Source of the DNA: Pararhizobium sp. IMCC21322
GTDB lineage: Bacteria; Pseudomonadota; Alphaproteobacteria; Rhizobiales; GCA-2746425
Assembly: GCF_030758295.1 (NCBI RefSeq)
Contig: NZ_CP132335.1
Location: 310,001 to 374,000, forward strand
Direction: 5' to 3'
DNA: 64,000 bases
The translations under genes were made by a program, and so were the position numbers. The notes below the pieces were generated by a model. The model was given only the letters and a program-made list of their open reading frames with translations, was not told the origin of the DNA and ran no database searches. Shown in pieces: positions 25,047-34,519 of this stretch. Each line of letters starts with the position of its first letter. Position 1 is the stretch's first letter.

Positions 25047-26750
25047 TCACGGAAGAAGGTTGAGCTTTGAACTGTTATCAAGATCTCCGGACAGTGCAGC
25101 ATACGGAACGCGCGCTTGAGGAACCTCAGGCGCGATGCAGCTGCCAAACAAATCCAGCTCCGAATCATGTATTTTGGTCTCAATATCCAGAAGGCCAAGC
25201 ATGGAATGGAACAGATTATCATGGGTCACCGGATCATCTTGTTTGGCCCGCACACAATTCCGGTTCAAACCCATCTGATTTGTAAATTCATCAGAAAACC
25301 AGACCATAAAAGGAACCTTGGTTTGTTCTTCAGGCGCGATGAAATAAGGCGCGCCATGAAGATACAACCCGGTCTCTCCCAAAGACTCCCCGTGATCCGA
25401 AACATAAATCACGGCGCTGGCCAGCTTCCCGCTATATTCGTTCGCCAAATCGATAATGTCGGCAACATTCTTGTCAGTATATAATATCGTATTATCATAT
25501 GCGGCAATTATCTCTGCCTGGCTGCAATCGGCAAACTGTGCGGTTCGGCAAGCAGGTGAAAACACCTCCATAGCTGGTGGGTAACGCAGGAAATACGCTG
25601 GCCCGTGACTGCCGACCTGATGCAGGACCAGCAGCGTGTCGCTGTCGGCCTTTGCTATATAAGAACGTAGGGCGTCCGTCAGAATACCATCATCGCACTC
25701 CCCTTCACGGCAGAAGTCCGGGTTTGTGCCGACGGAGAATTTCCGGTTTGAGACGCGTTTGGCAACGCCCTTGTGGCCCGTATTATTATCCCACCATTCA
25801 ACCTGAAATCCGGCACGTTGAGCAATGTCCAAAAGGTTTTCCCACCCCTTGGCCTTACGATTGTTGAATTTTGTTCTGGGAAAATGAGAAAACATGCAGG
25901 GCAATGATACCGCTGTTGCCGTACCACAGCTGGATGTATCGGTGAAATTGATCACGTCGCGTTGTTCCAGTTGCGGCGTCGTGTTTCGGGCATATCCGTT
26001 CAGGCCGAAATTTTGCGCCCGTGCAGTTTCCCCGACGACCATCACAACAAAGAGCGGTTTTGACGCACCGCTCAGAACCGGGCCTGGCTTTGCATCCGTG
26101 CCAAACGGCTTGGCCACCACATTGGTTTCACGCATGGCCTTGCGCACATATCTGACTGCGCCGGCAATGGGTGCACCAGGGTTTACAACCCCCATGAAAT
26201 CCTGCCGGTCGCGAAAAACAGACGAATAGGACGGAAAATTCACATAGATAATCGCAAGACCAACCAGCAGACAAGTGACGATATTGCCACCGGTCCGCGC
26301 AATTTGTTGGCGCGGCGGATCACGTTTCACTGAAACGGCCAACACAGCAAAAATCGGCAGAAGGGCATAGAGCAGCATGTGCACCCAGAAAGCCGAAGTC
26401 AGCAGGTGCCTGGCTTCGTTCATATCTGTTGCGACTGCGTTTCGAATCATCTGGTGGTTCACAATGACCCCGAACCCATCGACAAAATAGGCCGCAGCCG
26501 CAGCCACAAAAATGGCGAAAACGAGGACCGGTTTGAACAGATATTTTGCGGAAAACAACAACATTCCAGCAATGTGTGCCAGCAGTAAGGCGGCGGCCAA
26601 CAGGGTCAACTTGACTTCATGACTTGCAAAAACCGAGGCACCCCTGACCCAAAAAGTGTTGTTCAACGCCACCAAAAGATACAGAGAAACAATAATACTC
26701 AATCCGGCAGGCGTAACTACAGGACGATTCTGCCGGAGAAAACGCAACAT
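25047..26750 (-). CDS. eptA: Phosphoethanolamine transferase (EptA family)
   Basis: A 567-residue inner-membrane enzyme that adds phosphoethanolamine to lipid A, which lowers negative surface charge and can reduce polymyxin binding. Five N-terminal hydrophobic segments precede a periplasmic sulfatase-fold domain. The zinc-site glutamate is in VVGETARAQNFGLNGY. The nucleophile threonine lies in SSCGTATAVSLPCMFS and the DH metal pair in YVSDHGESLGE. Length and motifs match EptA/MCR-type enzymes, but which chemical form of lipid A this species makes is unknown. It is transcribed with dgkA and faces a two-component system. Confidence 0.94.
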   Translation of the reverse strand: MLRFLRQNRPVVTPAGLSIIVSLYLLVALNNTFWVRGASVFASHEVKLTLLAAALLLAHIAGMLLFSAKYLFKPVLVFAIFVAAAAAYFVDGFGVIVNHQMIRNAVATDMNEARHLLTSAFWVHMLLYALLPIFAVLAVSVKRDPPRQQIARTGGNIVTCLLVGLAIIYVNFPSYSSVFRDRQDFMGVVNPGAPIAGAVRYVRKAMRETNVVAKPFGTDAKPGPVLSGASKPLFVVMVVGETARAQNFGLNGYARNTTPQLEQRDVINFTDTSSCGTATAVSLPCMFSHFPRTKFNNRKAKGWENLLDIAQRAGFQVEWWDNNTGHKGVAKRVSNRKFSVGTNPDFCREGECDDGILTDALRSYIAKADSDTLLVLHQVGSHGPAYFLRYPPAMEVFSPACRTAQFADCSQAEIIAAYDNTILYTDKNVADIIDLANEYSGKLASAVIYVSDHGESLGETGLYLHGAPYFIAPEEQTKVPFMVWFSDEFTNQMGLNRNCVRAKQDDPVTHDNLFHSMLGLLDIETKIHDSELDLFGSCIAPEVPQARVPYAALSGDLDNSSKLNLLP

Positions 26751-26999
26751 GACAAACCTCTAACAAAACACATGGAGCGAAGAGCACATCCCTCGCCAAC
26801 TGTATTCTGCCTAAAGGCCAGCCCTTTCTGCTTCATGACATCCGCTTTACATCTGTGTAAGAAACCGGTCTCTGGAGGAAGCCCCTTCAGGAGTGGCAAT
26901 TGATATGGTTCTGTTGGTCTGCGGCCAAAAATCTTCAATACAGCTTGCCACTTTGATTTCCTGTCAGCCTTTGCTAACAAGGGCCGGTAAACGTGCTGG

Positions 27000-27076
27000 G
27001 GTCCCGTAGCTCAGCAGGATAGAGCATCAGATTCCTAATCTGAGGGTCACTGGTTCGAATCCAGTCGGGATCACCA
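27000..27076 (+). tRNA. tRNA-Arg (anticodon CCT)
   Basis: A 77-nt cloverleaf reads directly from the sequence. The acceptor arm GGTCCCG pairs with CGGGATC, the D arm contains GCTC/GAGC, and the anticodon stem TCAGA/TCTGA encloses loop TTCCTAA with anticodon CCT. The T arm is ACTGG TTCGAAT CCAGT. The 3' CCA is encoded (27074-27076). It decodes AGG arginine codons. No integrase is seen beside it. Confidence 0.95.
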
Positions 27077-27108
27077 CTTCATAATCCGCGCAGAGGAACA
27101 GAACAGTC

Positions 27109-27675
27109 ATGGCCGATCCAAGCCGACGCAATCTGCTGAATTATATGGTCCTGGCAGGGCTTGCACCGGCAGCGCTGACACTGAGCGGATGTGTGGGAAC
27201 CGGTGTTGATCTGACCACGCCCGGCAAAAGCAAATCAGACGGCCTCGACCCGTCACAAGGGCGTATCATCACAACGTCCCGCCATATTTCCAGAGGCGCA
27301 TCGCTGACATCTGCCTATCGCCGCCGCAACGGACAAAGCGCCGTCACACCCAATGCCACATTGCAACGTCTGGCAGAGCGCCATGCTCTGGTCATGGCGA
27401 GAACGGGAAAAGTGAAACACGCCATCGGCTTTGGCGACAGTTTTGTGCGCCGTCTGCATGCATCTGGCTATTTTGCGCAGGAAGCCGCTGAAAACATTTC
27501 GGGCGGATTTGATACAATTGAACAGGCCATGGTTGGGTGGCAGGACTCACCGGGACACCGCAAAAACATGTTGAAACCTGCCGTTCGTGAAATCGGTCTG
27601 GGTGTTTCCAACAATCCTACCACAGGGTTAAAGACCTTTTGGGTCATGGTCCTGGGCGTGCAGGTTCAGGTTTAG
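27109..27675 (+). CDS. CAP/SCP-domain lipoprotein
   Basis: A 188-residue secreted protein. The N-terminus combines a twin-arginine-like SRRNLL with a hydrophobic stretch and a lipobox LSGC, giving lipid attachment at Cys28 and possibly Tat export. The rest is a CAP (SCP/PR1) domain with AERHALVMARTG, AAENISGGF, WQDSPGHRKNML and IGLGV. Bacterial CAP proteins are widespread and mostly unassigned. It follows the tRNA by 32 bp. Confidence 0.88.
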   Translation: MADPSRRNLLNYMVLAGLAPAALTLSGCVGTGVDLTTPGKSKSDGLDPSQGRIITTSRHISRGASLTSAYRRRNGQSAVTPNATLQRLAERHALVMARTGKVKHAIGFGDSFVRRLHASGYFAQEAAENISGGFDTIEQAMVGWQDSPGHRKNMLKPAVREIGLGVSNNPTTGLKTFWVMVLGVQVQV

Positions 27676-27706
27676 CCCAGATCGCCTCAGTATAAACAAT
27701 CAGCTT

Positions 27707-29386
27707 ATGCTCAACCCCGCTTCCACATATGATGAGTTAATCACAAAATTCCGCTGGAAAATTCCGGACCGGTTCAACATTGCCCATGCCTGTTGCGAGG
27801 TTTGGCAAAACCATGATCCGGATCGGCTTGCGCTGAGCCATATCACGCAGGATGGCAACGTTGAAAACTGGACGTTTAGCCAACTAAGTAAAATATCTAA
27901 TAAACTGGCTAATTACTTTGTTGAATCGGGTTGCCAAGAACAAGACAGAATAGGCGTATTGCTGCCACAGGGTCCGGAAACTCTGATCTCCCATCTTGCA
28001 ACCTATAAGGCCGGAATGATTGCGGTTCCGCTGGCACTCCTGTTTGGCGCAGATGCCCTGAGCTATCGACTTGCCGACGCTGGTGTTTCCTGCATCATCA
28101 CCAATCAGCAAGGCTATGAAAAACTCGCTGAACTACAGAGCCAATTGCCCAAACTTCGCGCCATAATAGTCACAGATATGCCAACCGGTATACCGGCTCC
28201 GGCGCATGTCATTCACTATGAGGATATTCTCAAAAAAGCCTCCGACCGTTTCCAGACCAAGATGACGACACCCGATGATCCGGCCATGATGATCTACACC
28301 TCCGGCACCACCGGACCGCCCAAAGGTGCACTGCATGGCCACCGGGTGCTGCTGGGTCACCTGCCCGGAATGCAGATGTCGCACAATTTTCTGCCGCAGG
28401 CCGGTGACCGCATCTGGACACCAGCCGACTGGGCCTGGGCCGGTGGCCTGCTGAATGTGCTGCTGCCATCCCTGATGCTGGGCGTTGCGGTGCTCTCCAG
28501 TGCCACCCAAAAATTTGATCCTGAAGACGCTTTTCATCTGATGCAGACCCATGGCGTGGTGAATGCCTTCGTGCCTCCCACCGCCTTGAAAATGCTGCGC
28601 GCGGTGCCGGACCCGGCAACGCGCTACGATTTGCGTTTGCGATCGCTCGCCTCAGCCGGAGAGGCACTGGGCGCGGAAACCTATAGCTGGGCCAAAGCTG
28701 CGCTGGGTATCTCTGCCAATGATGCCTATGGCCAGACCGAGTGCAATCTGGTGCTTGGATCCTGCGCTGCTCTGGGTATGAACCGGGCGGGCGCCATTGG
28801 CCGGGTGGTTCCAGGCCACCATGTCGCCATTCTGGGCCCGGAGGGACTGGTACTCCCCCCAGGCCATCAGGGAGAAATCGCCATTCGCGCGCCGGACCCG
28901 GTGATGATGCTGTCTTACTGGAACCGGCCGGATGAGACTGCGGCTAAATTCAAGGGGCCGCAGAAGGACTGGTTTGCCACAGGCGATCAGGCTGTCATGG
29001 ATGAGGACGGCTATGTCAGCTTTGTCGGGCGGGATGATGATATCATTACATCTGCGGGCTACCGCATAGGGCCCACAGAAGTGGAAGACTGCCTGCTCAG
29101 CCATGAAGCTGTGTCTTTGGCGGCCGTTATCGGCAAGCCTGATGCCCTGCGCACAGAAATCGTCAAGGCCTATGTAGTACCAGCGCCCGGCTTTGCGCCC
29201 TCACCCGATCTGGCAAGCCAAATCCAGACTTATGTGCGTGAACGCTTGTCCGCCCACGCGTATCCGCGTGAAATTGCCTTTAAAACCGAACTGCCGCTTA
29301 CAACATCTGGAAAAATCATTCGCCGTGAATTGCGCGAAGAAGCTATCCGCGAAGCCGCTGACGCAGAGCCCGGGCCATTGATCTGA
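27707..29386 (+). CDS. Acyl-CoA synthetase, AMP-forming
   Basis: A 559-residue adenylating enzyme of the acetyl/medium-chain acyl-CoA synthetase group. It activates a carboxylic acid with ATP and joins it to CoA. The ATP loop is YTSGTTGPPKGALHG. The adenine site is DAYGQTECN. The hinge aspartate lies in TGDQAVMDEDGYVSFVGRDD, followed by SAGYRIGPTEVE. The catalytic lysine is in TTSGKIIRRELR. The acid used is not clear. It overlaps the next gene by 44 bp tail to tail. Confidence 0.92.
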   Translation: MLNPASTYDELITKFRWKIPDRFNIAHACCEVWQNHDPDRLALSHITQDGNVENWTFSQLSKISNKLANYFVESGCQEQDRIGVLLPQGPETLISHLATYKAGMIAVPLALLFGADALSYRLADAGVSCIITNQQGYEKLAELQSQLPKLRAIIVTDMPTGIPAPAHVIHYEDILKKASDRFQTKMTTPDDPAMMIYTSGTTGPPKGALHGHRVLLGHLPGMQMSHNFLPQAGDRIWTPADWAWAGGLLNVLLPSLMLGVAVLSSATQKFDPEDAFHLMQTHGVVNAFVPPTALKMLRAVPDPATRYDLRLRSLASAGEALGAETYSWAKAALGISANDAYGQTECNLVLGSCAALGMNRAGAIGRVVPGHHVAILGPEGLVLPPGHQGEIAIRAPDPVMMLSYWNRPDETAAKFKGPQKDWFATGDQAVMDEDGYVSFVGRDDDIITSAGYRIGPTEVEDCLLSHEAVSLAAVIGKPDALRTEIVKAYVVPAPGFAPSPDLASQIQTYVRERLSAHAYPREIAFKTELPLTTSGKIIRRELREEAIREAADAEPGPLI

Positions 29387-30500
29387 GGCGTGTTTCCGCC
29401 GCGTAAAACCGGGACAGGCTTCTGGCTGCCAACGCGGAGTTTCCAAGCGGAATGGTCAGTGTTCCCACAGTCAATCGTCCAGGCCACAGCCATCCGACCA
29501 TTGGATGCTCGGGACCCGCCAGAGAATCGATAGAAATTGCGGTACCAGCCGCCGTAAAACGCTCTGACGCGGCTAAAATAACCTGATAGCCCGGTGATAC
29601 GGCGTCATAATCCGTATGATGGCCGATTTTCCAGACAACACCGCGCCCGGCCTGCGCAAAACTCACAACCATGGCAACCGCCTGATCACCGGTACGGGCC
29701 GGGTCATCCAGACTGTCTATCGACAGCGTACCGCGGGCCGCATGTCCGGCCACCAGTTCGGTGGCAAAATTGAGGGCCGTTTCAGTCTGCTTCAAAGCCG
29801 AGCCTGCAGCCCCCTTCCAGCCCATGGCCTCAAGATCACAGAATTGACGGAATCCATCATTCTGCGCCTCAGAACCCTGCAGCACAGTATGCACCAGCGG
29901 TATTTGCCGCTGCATTTTGCGCAATTTCTTTTTGCGCTGCTTGGAAAGCGCAGAGGCCTGCGTCCAGTCAGATGTCAGAACAACACGATCAGCCTGCCCG
30001 GACCAAAATCCCTGCAGTTGGGCGCCGCGATTTTTAACCGCTTTGGCCAAAATACTGTCGGCCTCCAGCCAGGGGCAGACAAACGCTGAAAAACCCTGCC
30101 GCGCTAATTCATCCAGCAACGCATCAGCCTGAAACGGATCAGCAATAAGCGGCGTTCCAAGTGGCGCGTAGGTGTGTGTCCAGATTTTCAGAAAGGAAAA
30201 CCCGCCAACCCGCCGCACCACAACAGGGGCTGCAAAGCAAAGCCGGTTTTGCTGGGACCACAAAAGCCAGTGTATCGGCTGCTTTGACAACGGACATGAA
30301 GCCAGAACCGCACGCGGCTCAAAAAAGACATTGCCGGAGTGGCTGTCACCAGCCCTTCGCATCAAATCATCAAGAGCCGCCAGATCCTCATCATCCAGGG
30401 CGCGCGCGTCTTTCAAAGTCAGCGACCAGGGCATAGCAATCCCGGCAGCATCTGAAACACTGTCATCTTCAAAATCTGCAAGTGTTGCCGTCGATGGCAT
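29343..30500 (-). CDS. FemAB/CelD-type GNAT acetyltransferase
   Basis: A 385-residue protein whose C-terminal two thirds resemble the CelD/BioF2-like GNAT domain (Acetyltransf_6). The pattern KQRKKKLRKMQRQIP is followed by DLEAMGWKG and AVAMVVSFAQAGRGVVWKIG. Members use aminoacyl-tRNA or acyl-CoA to modify cell-wall or polysaccharide precursors, and many are unassigned. It begins 210 bp from leuD and points away from it. A lone gene, converging on the acyl-CoA synthetase. Confidence 0.8.
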   Translation of the reverse strand: MPSTATLADFEDDSVSDAAGIAMPWSLTLKDARALDDEDLAALDDLMRRAGDSHSGNVFFEPRAVLASCPLSKQPIHWLLWSQQNRLCFAAPVVVRRVGGFSFLKIWTHTYAPLGTPLIADPFQADALLDELARQGFSAFVCPWLEADSILAKAVKNRGAQLQGFWSGQADRVVLTSDWTQASALSKQRKKKLRKMQRQIPLVHTVLQGSEAQNDGFRQFCDLEAMGWKGAAGSALKQTETALNFATELVAGHAARGTLSIDSLDDPARTGDQAVAMVVSFAQAGRGVVWKIGHHTDYDAVSPGYQVILAASERFTAAGTAISIDSLAGPEHPMVGWLWPGRLTVGTLTIPLGNSALAARSLSRFYAAETRLRSMARALRQRLRG

Positions 30501-30710
30501 GGGCGCACCAAAGTCTTTTCAATCACGTTGCCAACATCGCTTCGCGCCGTAAATTACGCGTTAATTGCGCTTTTGCGATCAATGCCATGGTTAACAGGGT
30601 CTGATTCCCGGACTTTCTGACCATCAACCGAGTCAGATTCAGCAACTCACCGCTTCACAAATGCCCAAAGCTGGGCTAAACCGGCGCGCAATCACATAAG
30701 GGAATAGAAA

Positions 30711-31316
30711 ATGGACAAGTTCGACAAATTGACCGCTGTTGCAGCACCAATGCCGTTCATCAACATCGACACGGACATGATTATCCCAAAACAGTATCTG
30801 AAAACCATCAAGCGCACCGGTCTGGGAACAGCTCTGTTCTCTGAAATGCGCTACAATGATGATGGTTCGGAAAATGAAAGCTTTGTGCTGAACAAACCAG
30901 CTTACCGCAATGCCAATATTCTGGTGGCGGGCGATAATTTCGGCTGTGGTTCAAGCCGCGAGCACGCGCCATGGGCGCTGAAGGATTTCGGCATTACCTG
31001 TGTCATTTCCACCAGCTTCGCTGACATTTTCTACAATAACTGCTTCAAGAACGGCATTCTGCCCGTCGTGGTGACGCCGGAAGAGCTGGATAAATTGATG
31101 GATGACGCCGAGCGCGGTGCCAATGCGACATTGAGCATTGATCTAGAAACCCAGCAGATTCGCGGCCCTGATGGCGGTGTCATCAATTTCGAGATAGATG
31201 CCTTCAAAAAACATTGCCTGCTGAACGGACTTGATGACATTGGCCTGACGATGGAAAAAGTCGCCAGCATCGATGCGTTTGAAGCCAGTAAGACCGAAAC
31301 ACGCCCCTGGGCCTGA
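30711..31316 (+). CDS. leuD: 3-Isopropylmalate dehydratase small subunit
   Basis: The 201-residue small subunit of the leucine-pathway isomerase, which together with LeuC turns 2-isopropylmalate into 3-isopropylmalate. The signatures are [15 protein letters not shown] near the N-terminus, and [16 protein letters not shown] followed by IISTSF-like [14 protein letters not shown] ribosome site AAGGGAA precedes the ATG. The large subunit gene leuC is not in the window. leuB lies 565 bp downstream, with a Rid gene between. Confidence 0.97.
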   Translation: MDKFDKLTAVAAPMPFINIDTDMIIPKQYLKTIKRTGLGTALFSEMRYNDDGSENESFVLNKPAYRNANILVAGDNFGCGSSREHAPWALKDFGITCVISTSFADIFYNNCFKNGILPVVVTPEELDKLMDDAERGANATLSIDLETQQIRGPDGGVINFEIDAFKKHCLLNGLDDIGLTMEKVASIDAFEASKTETRPWA

Positions 31317-31351
31317 TAATCTGGGCCTGAGGATCAAGCTTTAGGGCCTTT

Positions 31352-31741
31352 ATGATGAAACGCCAGCTGATCTCCACAGGGTCCCCCTTTGAGGAAACAG
31401 CTGGCTATTCCCGCGCCGTGGTGCAGGGCAACTGGTGTTTCGTTGCAGGCACCACTGGTTTTGACTACGCAACAATGCAATTGCCGGAAGCTCTGGATGC
31501 ACAGGTGGCGAACATCTTCGCCACCATTGACAACACCCTGCATCAGGCCGGTTTCCAGCGCACAGATATTGTCCGCGCCGTTTACTACGTGTCTGACCGC
31601 ACATATGTGAGCACGATATTCAATCTGGTCGGCACCTATTTCACAGACATCCGCCCGGCGGCGACCATGATCATCTGCGATCTGATTGATCCGGCCATGA
31701 AGATTGAAATTGAAGTCACCGCACTGAAGGCAGATGGCTGA
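31352..31741 (+). CDS. Rid (YjgF/YER057c/UK114) family protein
   Basis: A 129-residue protein of the family that deaminates reactive enamine and imine intermediates. VAGTTGFDYATMQLP, QVANIFATIDNTLHQAG, and the conserved Arg followed by PAATMIICDLIDPAMKIEIE are characteristic. It lies between leuD and leuB. RidA proteins protect pyridoxal enzymes, including branched-chain amino acid transaminases, so the position may be meaningful. Two ATGs (31352 and 31355) can start it. Which Rid subgroup it belongs to is not resolved. Confidence 0.88.
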   Translation: MMKRQLISTGSPFEETAGYSRAVVQGNWCFVAGTTGFDYATMQLPEALDAQVANIFATIDNTLHQAGFQRTDIVRAVYYVSDRTYVSTIFNLVGTYFTDIRPAATMIICDLIDPAMKIEIEVTALKADG

Positions 31742-31880
31742 ACCGACTTTTTGATGGTTCAAATGGGCGCTTCTGGCCAGAAAATTGGTGTTTTGTCCGG
31801 CTTCAATCCCGCACCCTCTTGCCAGCGCATTCAAGCCGCATTATCCACCCACTAACAATCATGCGACCAAGGATTTCATT

Positions 31881-33005
31881 ATGACCACCCACAAGCTCCT
31901 TCTTCTTCCCGGCGACGGCATTGGCCCCGATGTCATGACCGAAGTCCGGTCCGTTCTGGCCTGGATTGAAAAGGCCGGGCTGGCATCGTTTGAGATCGAA
32001 GAAGATCTGGTCGGTGGAGCTGCCTACGACGCTTACGGCAGTGCCGTGTCCGATCAAGCTGTTGATCTGGCACAACAGGCAGACGCCGTTCTGTTTGGCG
32101 CTGTTGGGGGTCCTAAATGGGACGATGTGCCTTATGAGGTGCGTCCGGAGGCTGGCTTGCTGCGGTTGCGCAAGGATCTGCAATTATTTGCCAATCTGCG
32201 CCCTGCCATTTGCTACGGCGCACTGGCTGATTCATCTTCCCTGAAGCGGGAAATCGTAGAAGACCTTGATATTCTCATTGTACGGGAGCTGACAGGCGGC
32301 GTTTACTTTGGCGAACCCAAAGAGATTATTGATCTGGGCAACGGCCAGCAACGTGGCATCGACACTCAGGTTTATGACACTTATGAAATTGAGCGCATTA
32401 CCCGTGTTGCCTTTGATTTGGGGCGTACCCGCAACAACAAAGTCACATCCATGGAAAAGCGCAATGTGATGAAGTCCGGCGTGTTGTGGAATCAGGTCGT
32501 AACCAAGGTTCACGCGGAAGAGTACGCAGACGTAGCACTGGATCACATGCTGGCAGATGCCGGTGCCATGCAATTGGTGCGCAATCCAAAGCAGTTCGAT
32601 GTGATCGTAACCGACAATCTGTTTGGCGATGTGTTGTCTGATATTGCGGCCATGTTGACCGGCTCACTTGGCATGCTGCCATCTGCGTCACTGGGCGCGC
32701 CAGACGCCAGGACTGGCAAGCGAAAATCCATGTATGAACCTGTCCACGGGTCTGCTCCCGATATTGCTGGCACGGGTCAGGCAAACCCAATCGCGATGAT
32801 TTCAAGTCTGTCCATGGCCCTACGCTATTCACTGGATATGGGCGATACAGCCACATTGGTTGAAAAGGCCATTGCCGGTGTTCTTGAAAAAGGCCTGCGT
32901 ACCGGCGATATCTATACTGATGGGATGACGAAGGTCGGGACCAAAGGCATGGGCGAAGCCATTCTGGCAGAACTGGATGTGCTGGCCGACGCAGCGGGAG
33001 CATAA
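31881..33005 (+). CDS. leuB: 3-Isopropylmalate dehydrogenase
   Basis: The 374-residue enzyme oxidises and decarboxylates 3-isopropylmalate with NAD in leucine synthesis. [13 protein letters not shown] opens it. Its other motifs are [10 protein letters not shown], the substrate loop [20 protein letters not shown], and the Mg site in [15 protein letters not shown]. The ATG at 31881 with AAGGAT upstream is preferred over reading 32 codons further upstream. It closes the small leucine cluster. Confidence 0.97.
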   Translation: MTTHKLLLLPGDGIGPDVMTEVRSVLAWIEKAGLASFEIEEDLVGGAAYDAYGSAVSDQAVDLAQQADAVLFGAVGGPKWDDVPYEVRPEAGLLRLRKDLQLFANLRPAICYGALADSSSLKREIVEDLDILIVRELTGGVYFGEPKEIIDLGNGQQRGIDTQVYDTYEIERITRVAFDLGRTRNNKVTSMEKRNVMKSGVLWNQVVTKVHAEEYADVALDHMLADAGAMQLVRNPKQFDVIVTDNLFGDVLSDIAAMLTGSLGMLPSASLGAPDARTGKRKSMYEPVHGSAPDIAGTGQANPIAMISSLSMALRYSLDMGDTATLVEKAIAGVLEKGLRTGDIYTDGMTKVGTKGMGEAILAELDVLADAAGA

Positions 33006-33008
33006 ATC

Positions 33009-33482
33009 ATGGCCGTTAAAGGGCTCAGCATGCGAATTCTTGTCGACAGCGACGCGCTTACACTCGCGCCGCTTGTCGCTTCTTACGCGCAGATGCTGCG
33101 CCGGGGCGCACCGCGCCGCCCCGACCAGTATTATGCCGAGACCCTTTTACAGGATTCCACCGCAGAAGTTCTGGGTGCCTTCCGGGATGAAGAACTGGTT
33201 GGTTTTGCCATTTTTTTCGATTTGCCCGAGGCCATCAGCGGTCGCCGCACCGGCCAGTTGGATGACCTTTTCATTGCGCATGAACACAGGGGTCTGGGCA
33301 TCAGCACCGAACTCGTCCGGGAACTGACCGGGATTGGCAACACCCGCAACTGGACTTATGTGCGCTGGCTGGTATCGGAAAAGAACGATATTGCCATGCG
33401 CATCTACTCCAGCCTGGCAGAGCCTGCAGCCTTCAAGAGCTTTGTCATTCCGGTGAATCCCTCAACCGAGTTGAGCGCCTGA
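33009..33482 (+). CDS. GNAT family N-acetyltransferase
   Basis: A 157-residue acetyltransferase 3 bp after leuB. The acetyl-CoA site is in LDDLFIAHEHRGLGISTELV, with a GNAT ending NDIAMRIYSSLAEPAAF. Translation is likely coupled to leuB, but no function in leucine synthesis is known for such a partner. The substrate is unknown. Confidence 0.87.
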   Translation: MAVKGLSMRILVDSDALTLAPLVASYAQMLRRGAPRRPDQYYAETLLQDSTAEVLGAFRDEELVGFAIFFDLPEAISGRRTGQLDDLFIAHEHRGLGISTELVRELTGIGNTRNWTYVRWLVSEKNDIAMRIYSSLAEPAAFKSFVIPVNPSTELSA

Positions 33483-33509
33483 ATATAGCCGGCTAATTAC
33501 TGATTACGA

Positions 33510-34418
33510 TCATATTTCAACCATCACAGCGCCTGCAGCAATCAAACCGATCAGCAACAGGCGGGACGCCGTTATCTGCTCTTTGAAAACAAAGACGCCC
33601 AATGCGGTTGCAAATATGATGGATGTCTCACGCAGCGCAGCGACTGTGGCGACCTGTCCAAGCCGTGTCGCCAGCATCACGGAACCAAAACTGATAACAG
33701 CGATAATGGCGCCCAGCAAACCCCGTGCGAACAACGCAACCTTGTCAACAGGCACCTCCAGGCGTCGGTATTTCAATATTGCAATAATGGGAGAGCTGAA
33801 CAGGCCCATGAAGAAAAACCATGCCAGGAATGTAAACGGATTGTCCGCCAATCTGATGCCATAGGCATCAATCGTGGTGTAAACCGCAATCAGAAAGCCG
33901 GTTCCAAGGGCAAAGCCGATGGCCAGATGCAGCCCGCGCATATTCTCACCCTTCAAAAGCGCGCTTTTCAGATTGACTTGAGCCAGACCCAGAATGCCGC
34001 CGGAAATCATCAGAATTCCAAGCCATTGATTCCAATATAGTTTTTCTTGAAACACGACAATGGCCGCAAGAGCAATCAGCAAGGGTCCGGAGCCGCGTCC
34101 AATCGGGTAGACCAGCACAAAAGCACCATGCTCAAACGACTTCACCTGAAACCATTCATAGGCAAAATGCACCAGATAGACGAGAAACAGGATCGGCCAT
34201 AATTCATCTGACGGCCAGGGTGCAACAAACAGGGCAAGGGGCGCTGCGGCCAATCCGTAACAGACATTGATGGCTCCGCGATTGAGGATCGGATCGCCGG
34301 ATTTCAGCACCGCACCGAACAGCGCATGGGCCATGGCAGACAGCAGGGCCAGAACCAGAGCCACCAACGCTCCGGTTTCAGTTCCCTCAATGGATTTGAT
34401 GATGTCGACAATGTCCAT
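33510..34418 (-). CDS. EamA/DMT-superfamily transporter
   Basis: A 302-residue membrane protein with about ten hydrophobic helices in two EamA repeats, ending LLLIGLIAAGAVMVEI. Family members export amino acids or metabolites. It converges with the leuB-linked GNAT gene. A role in exporting a branched-chain compound cannot be concluded from this. Confidence 0.9.
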   Translation of the reverse strand: MDIVDIIKSIEGTETGALVALVLALLSAMAHALFGAVLKSGDPILNRGAINVCYGLAAAPLALFVAPWPSDELWPILFLVYLVHFAYEWFQVKSFEHGAFVLVYPIGRGSGPLLIALAAIVVFQEKLYWNQWLGILMISGGILGLAQVNLKSALLKGENMRGLHLAIGFALGTGFLIAVYTTIDAYGIRLADNPFTFLAWFFFMGLFSSPIIAILKYRRLEVPVDKVALFARGLLGAIIAVISFGSVMLATRLGQVATVAALRETSIIFATALGVFVFKEQITASRLLLIGLIAAGAVMVEI

Positions 34419-34519
34419 GAGGGGAGTGCTTTACCCTGCTGATTGTGAATACGAGCTGCGCCTATAGAGACCGACAACCGCAGCAAATCGGACCATACTG
34501 CTCACAAGCTTGAGAAGAT

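Noticed and set aside
26322-26334. GTTTCACTGAAAC inside eptA, resembling parS
   Set aside because: It lacks the central CG and is 13 bp rather than 16; unlikely to bind ParB.
27000-27076. tRNA-Arg as an integration site for a mobile element
   Set aside because: No integrase, repeated tRNA end or foreign gene block follows it.
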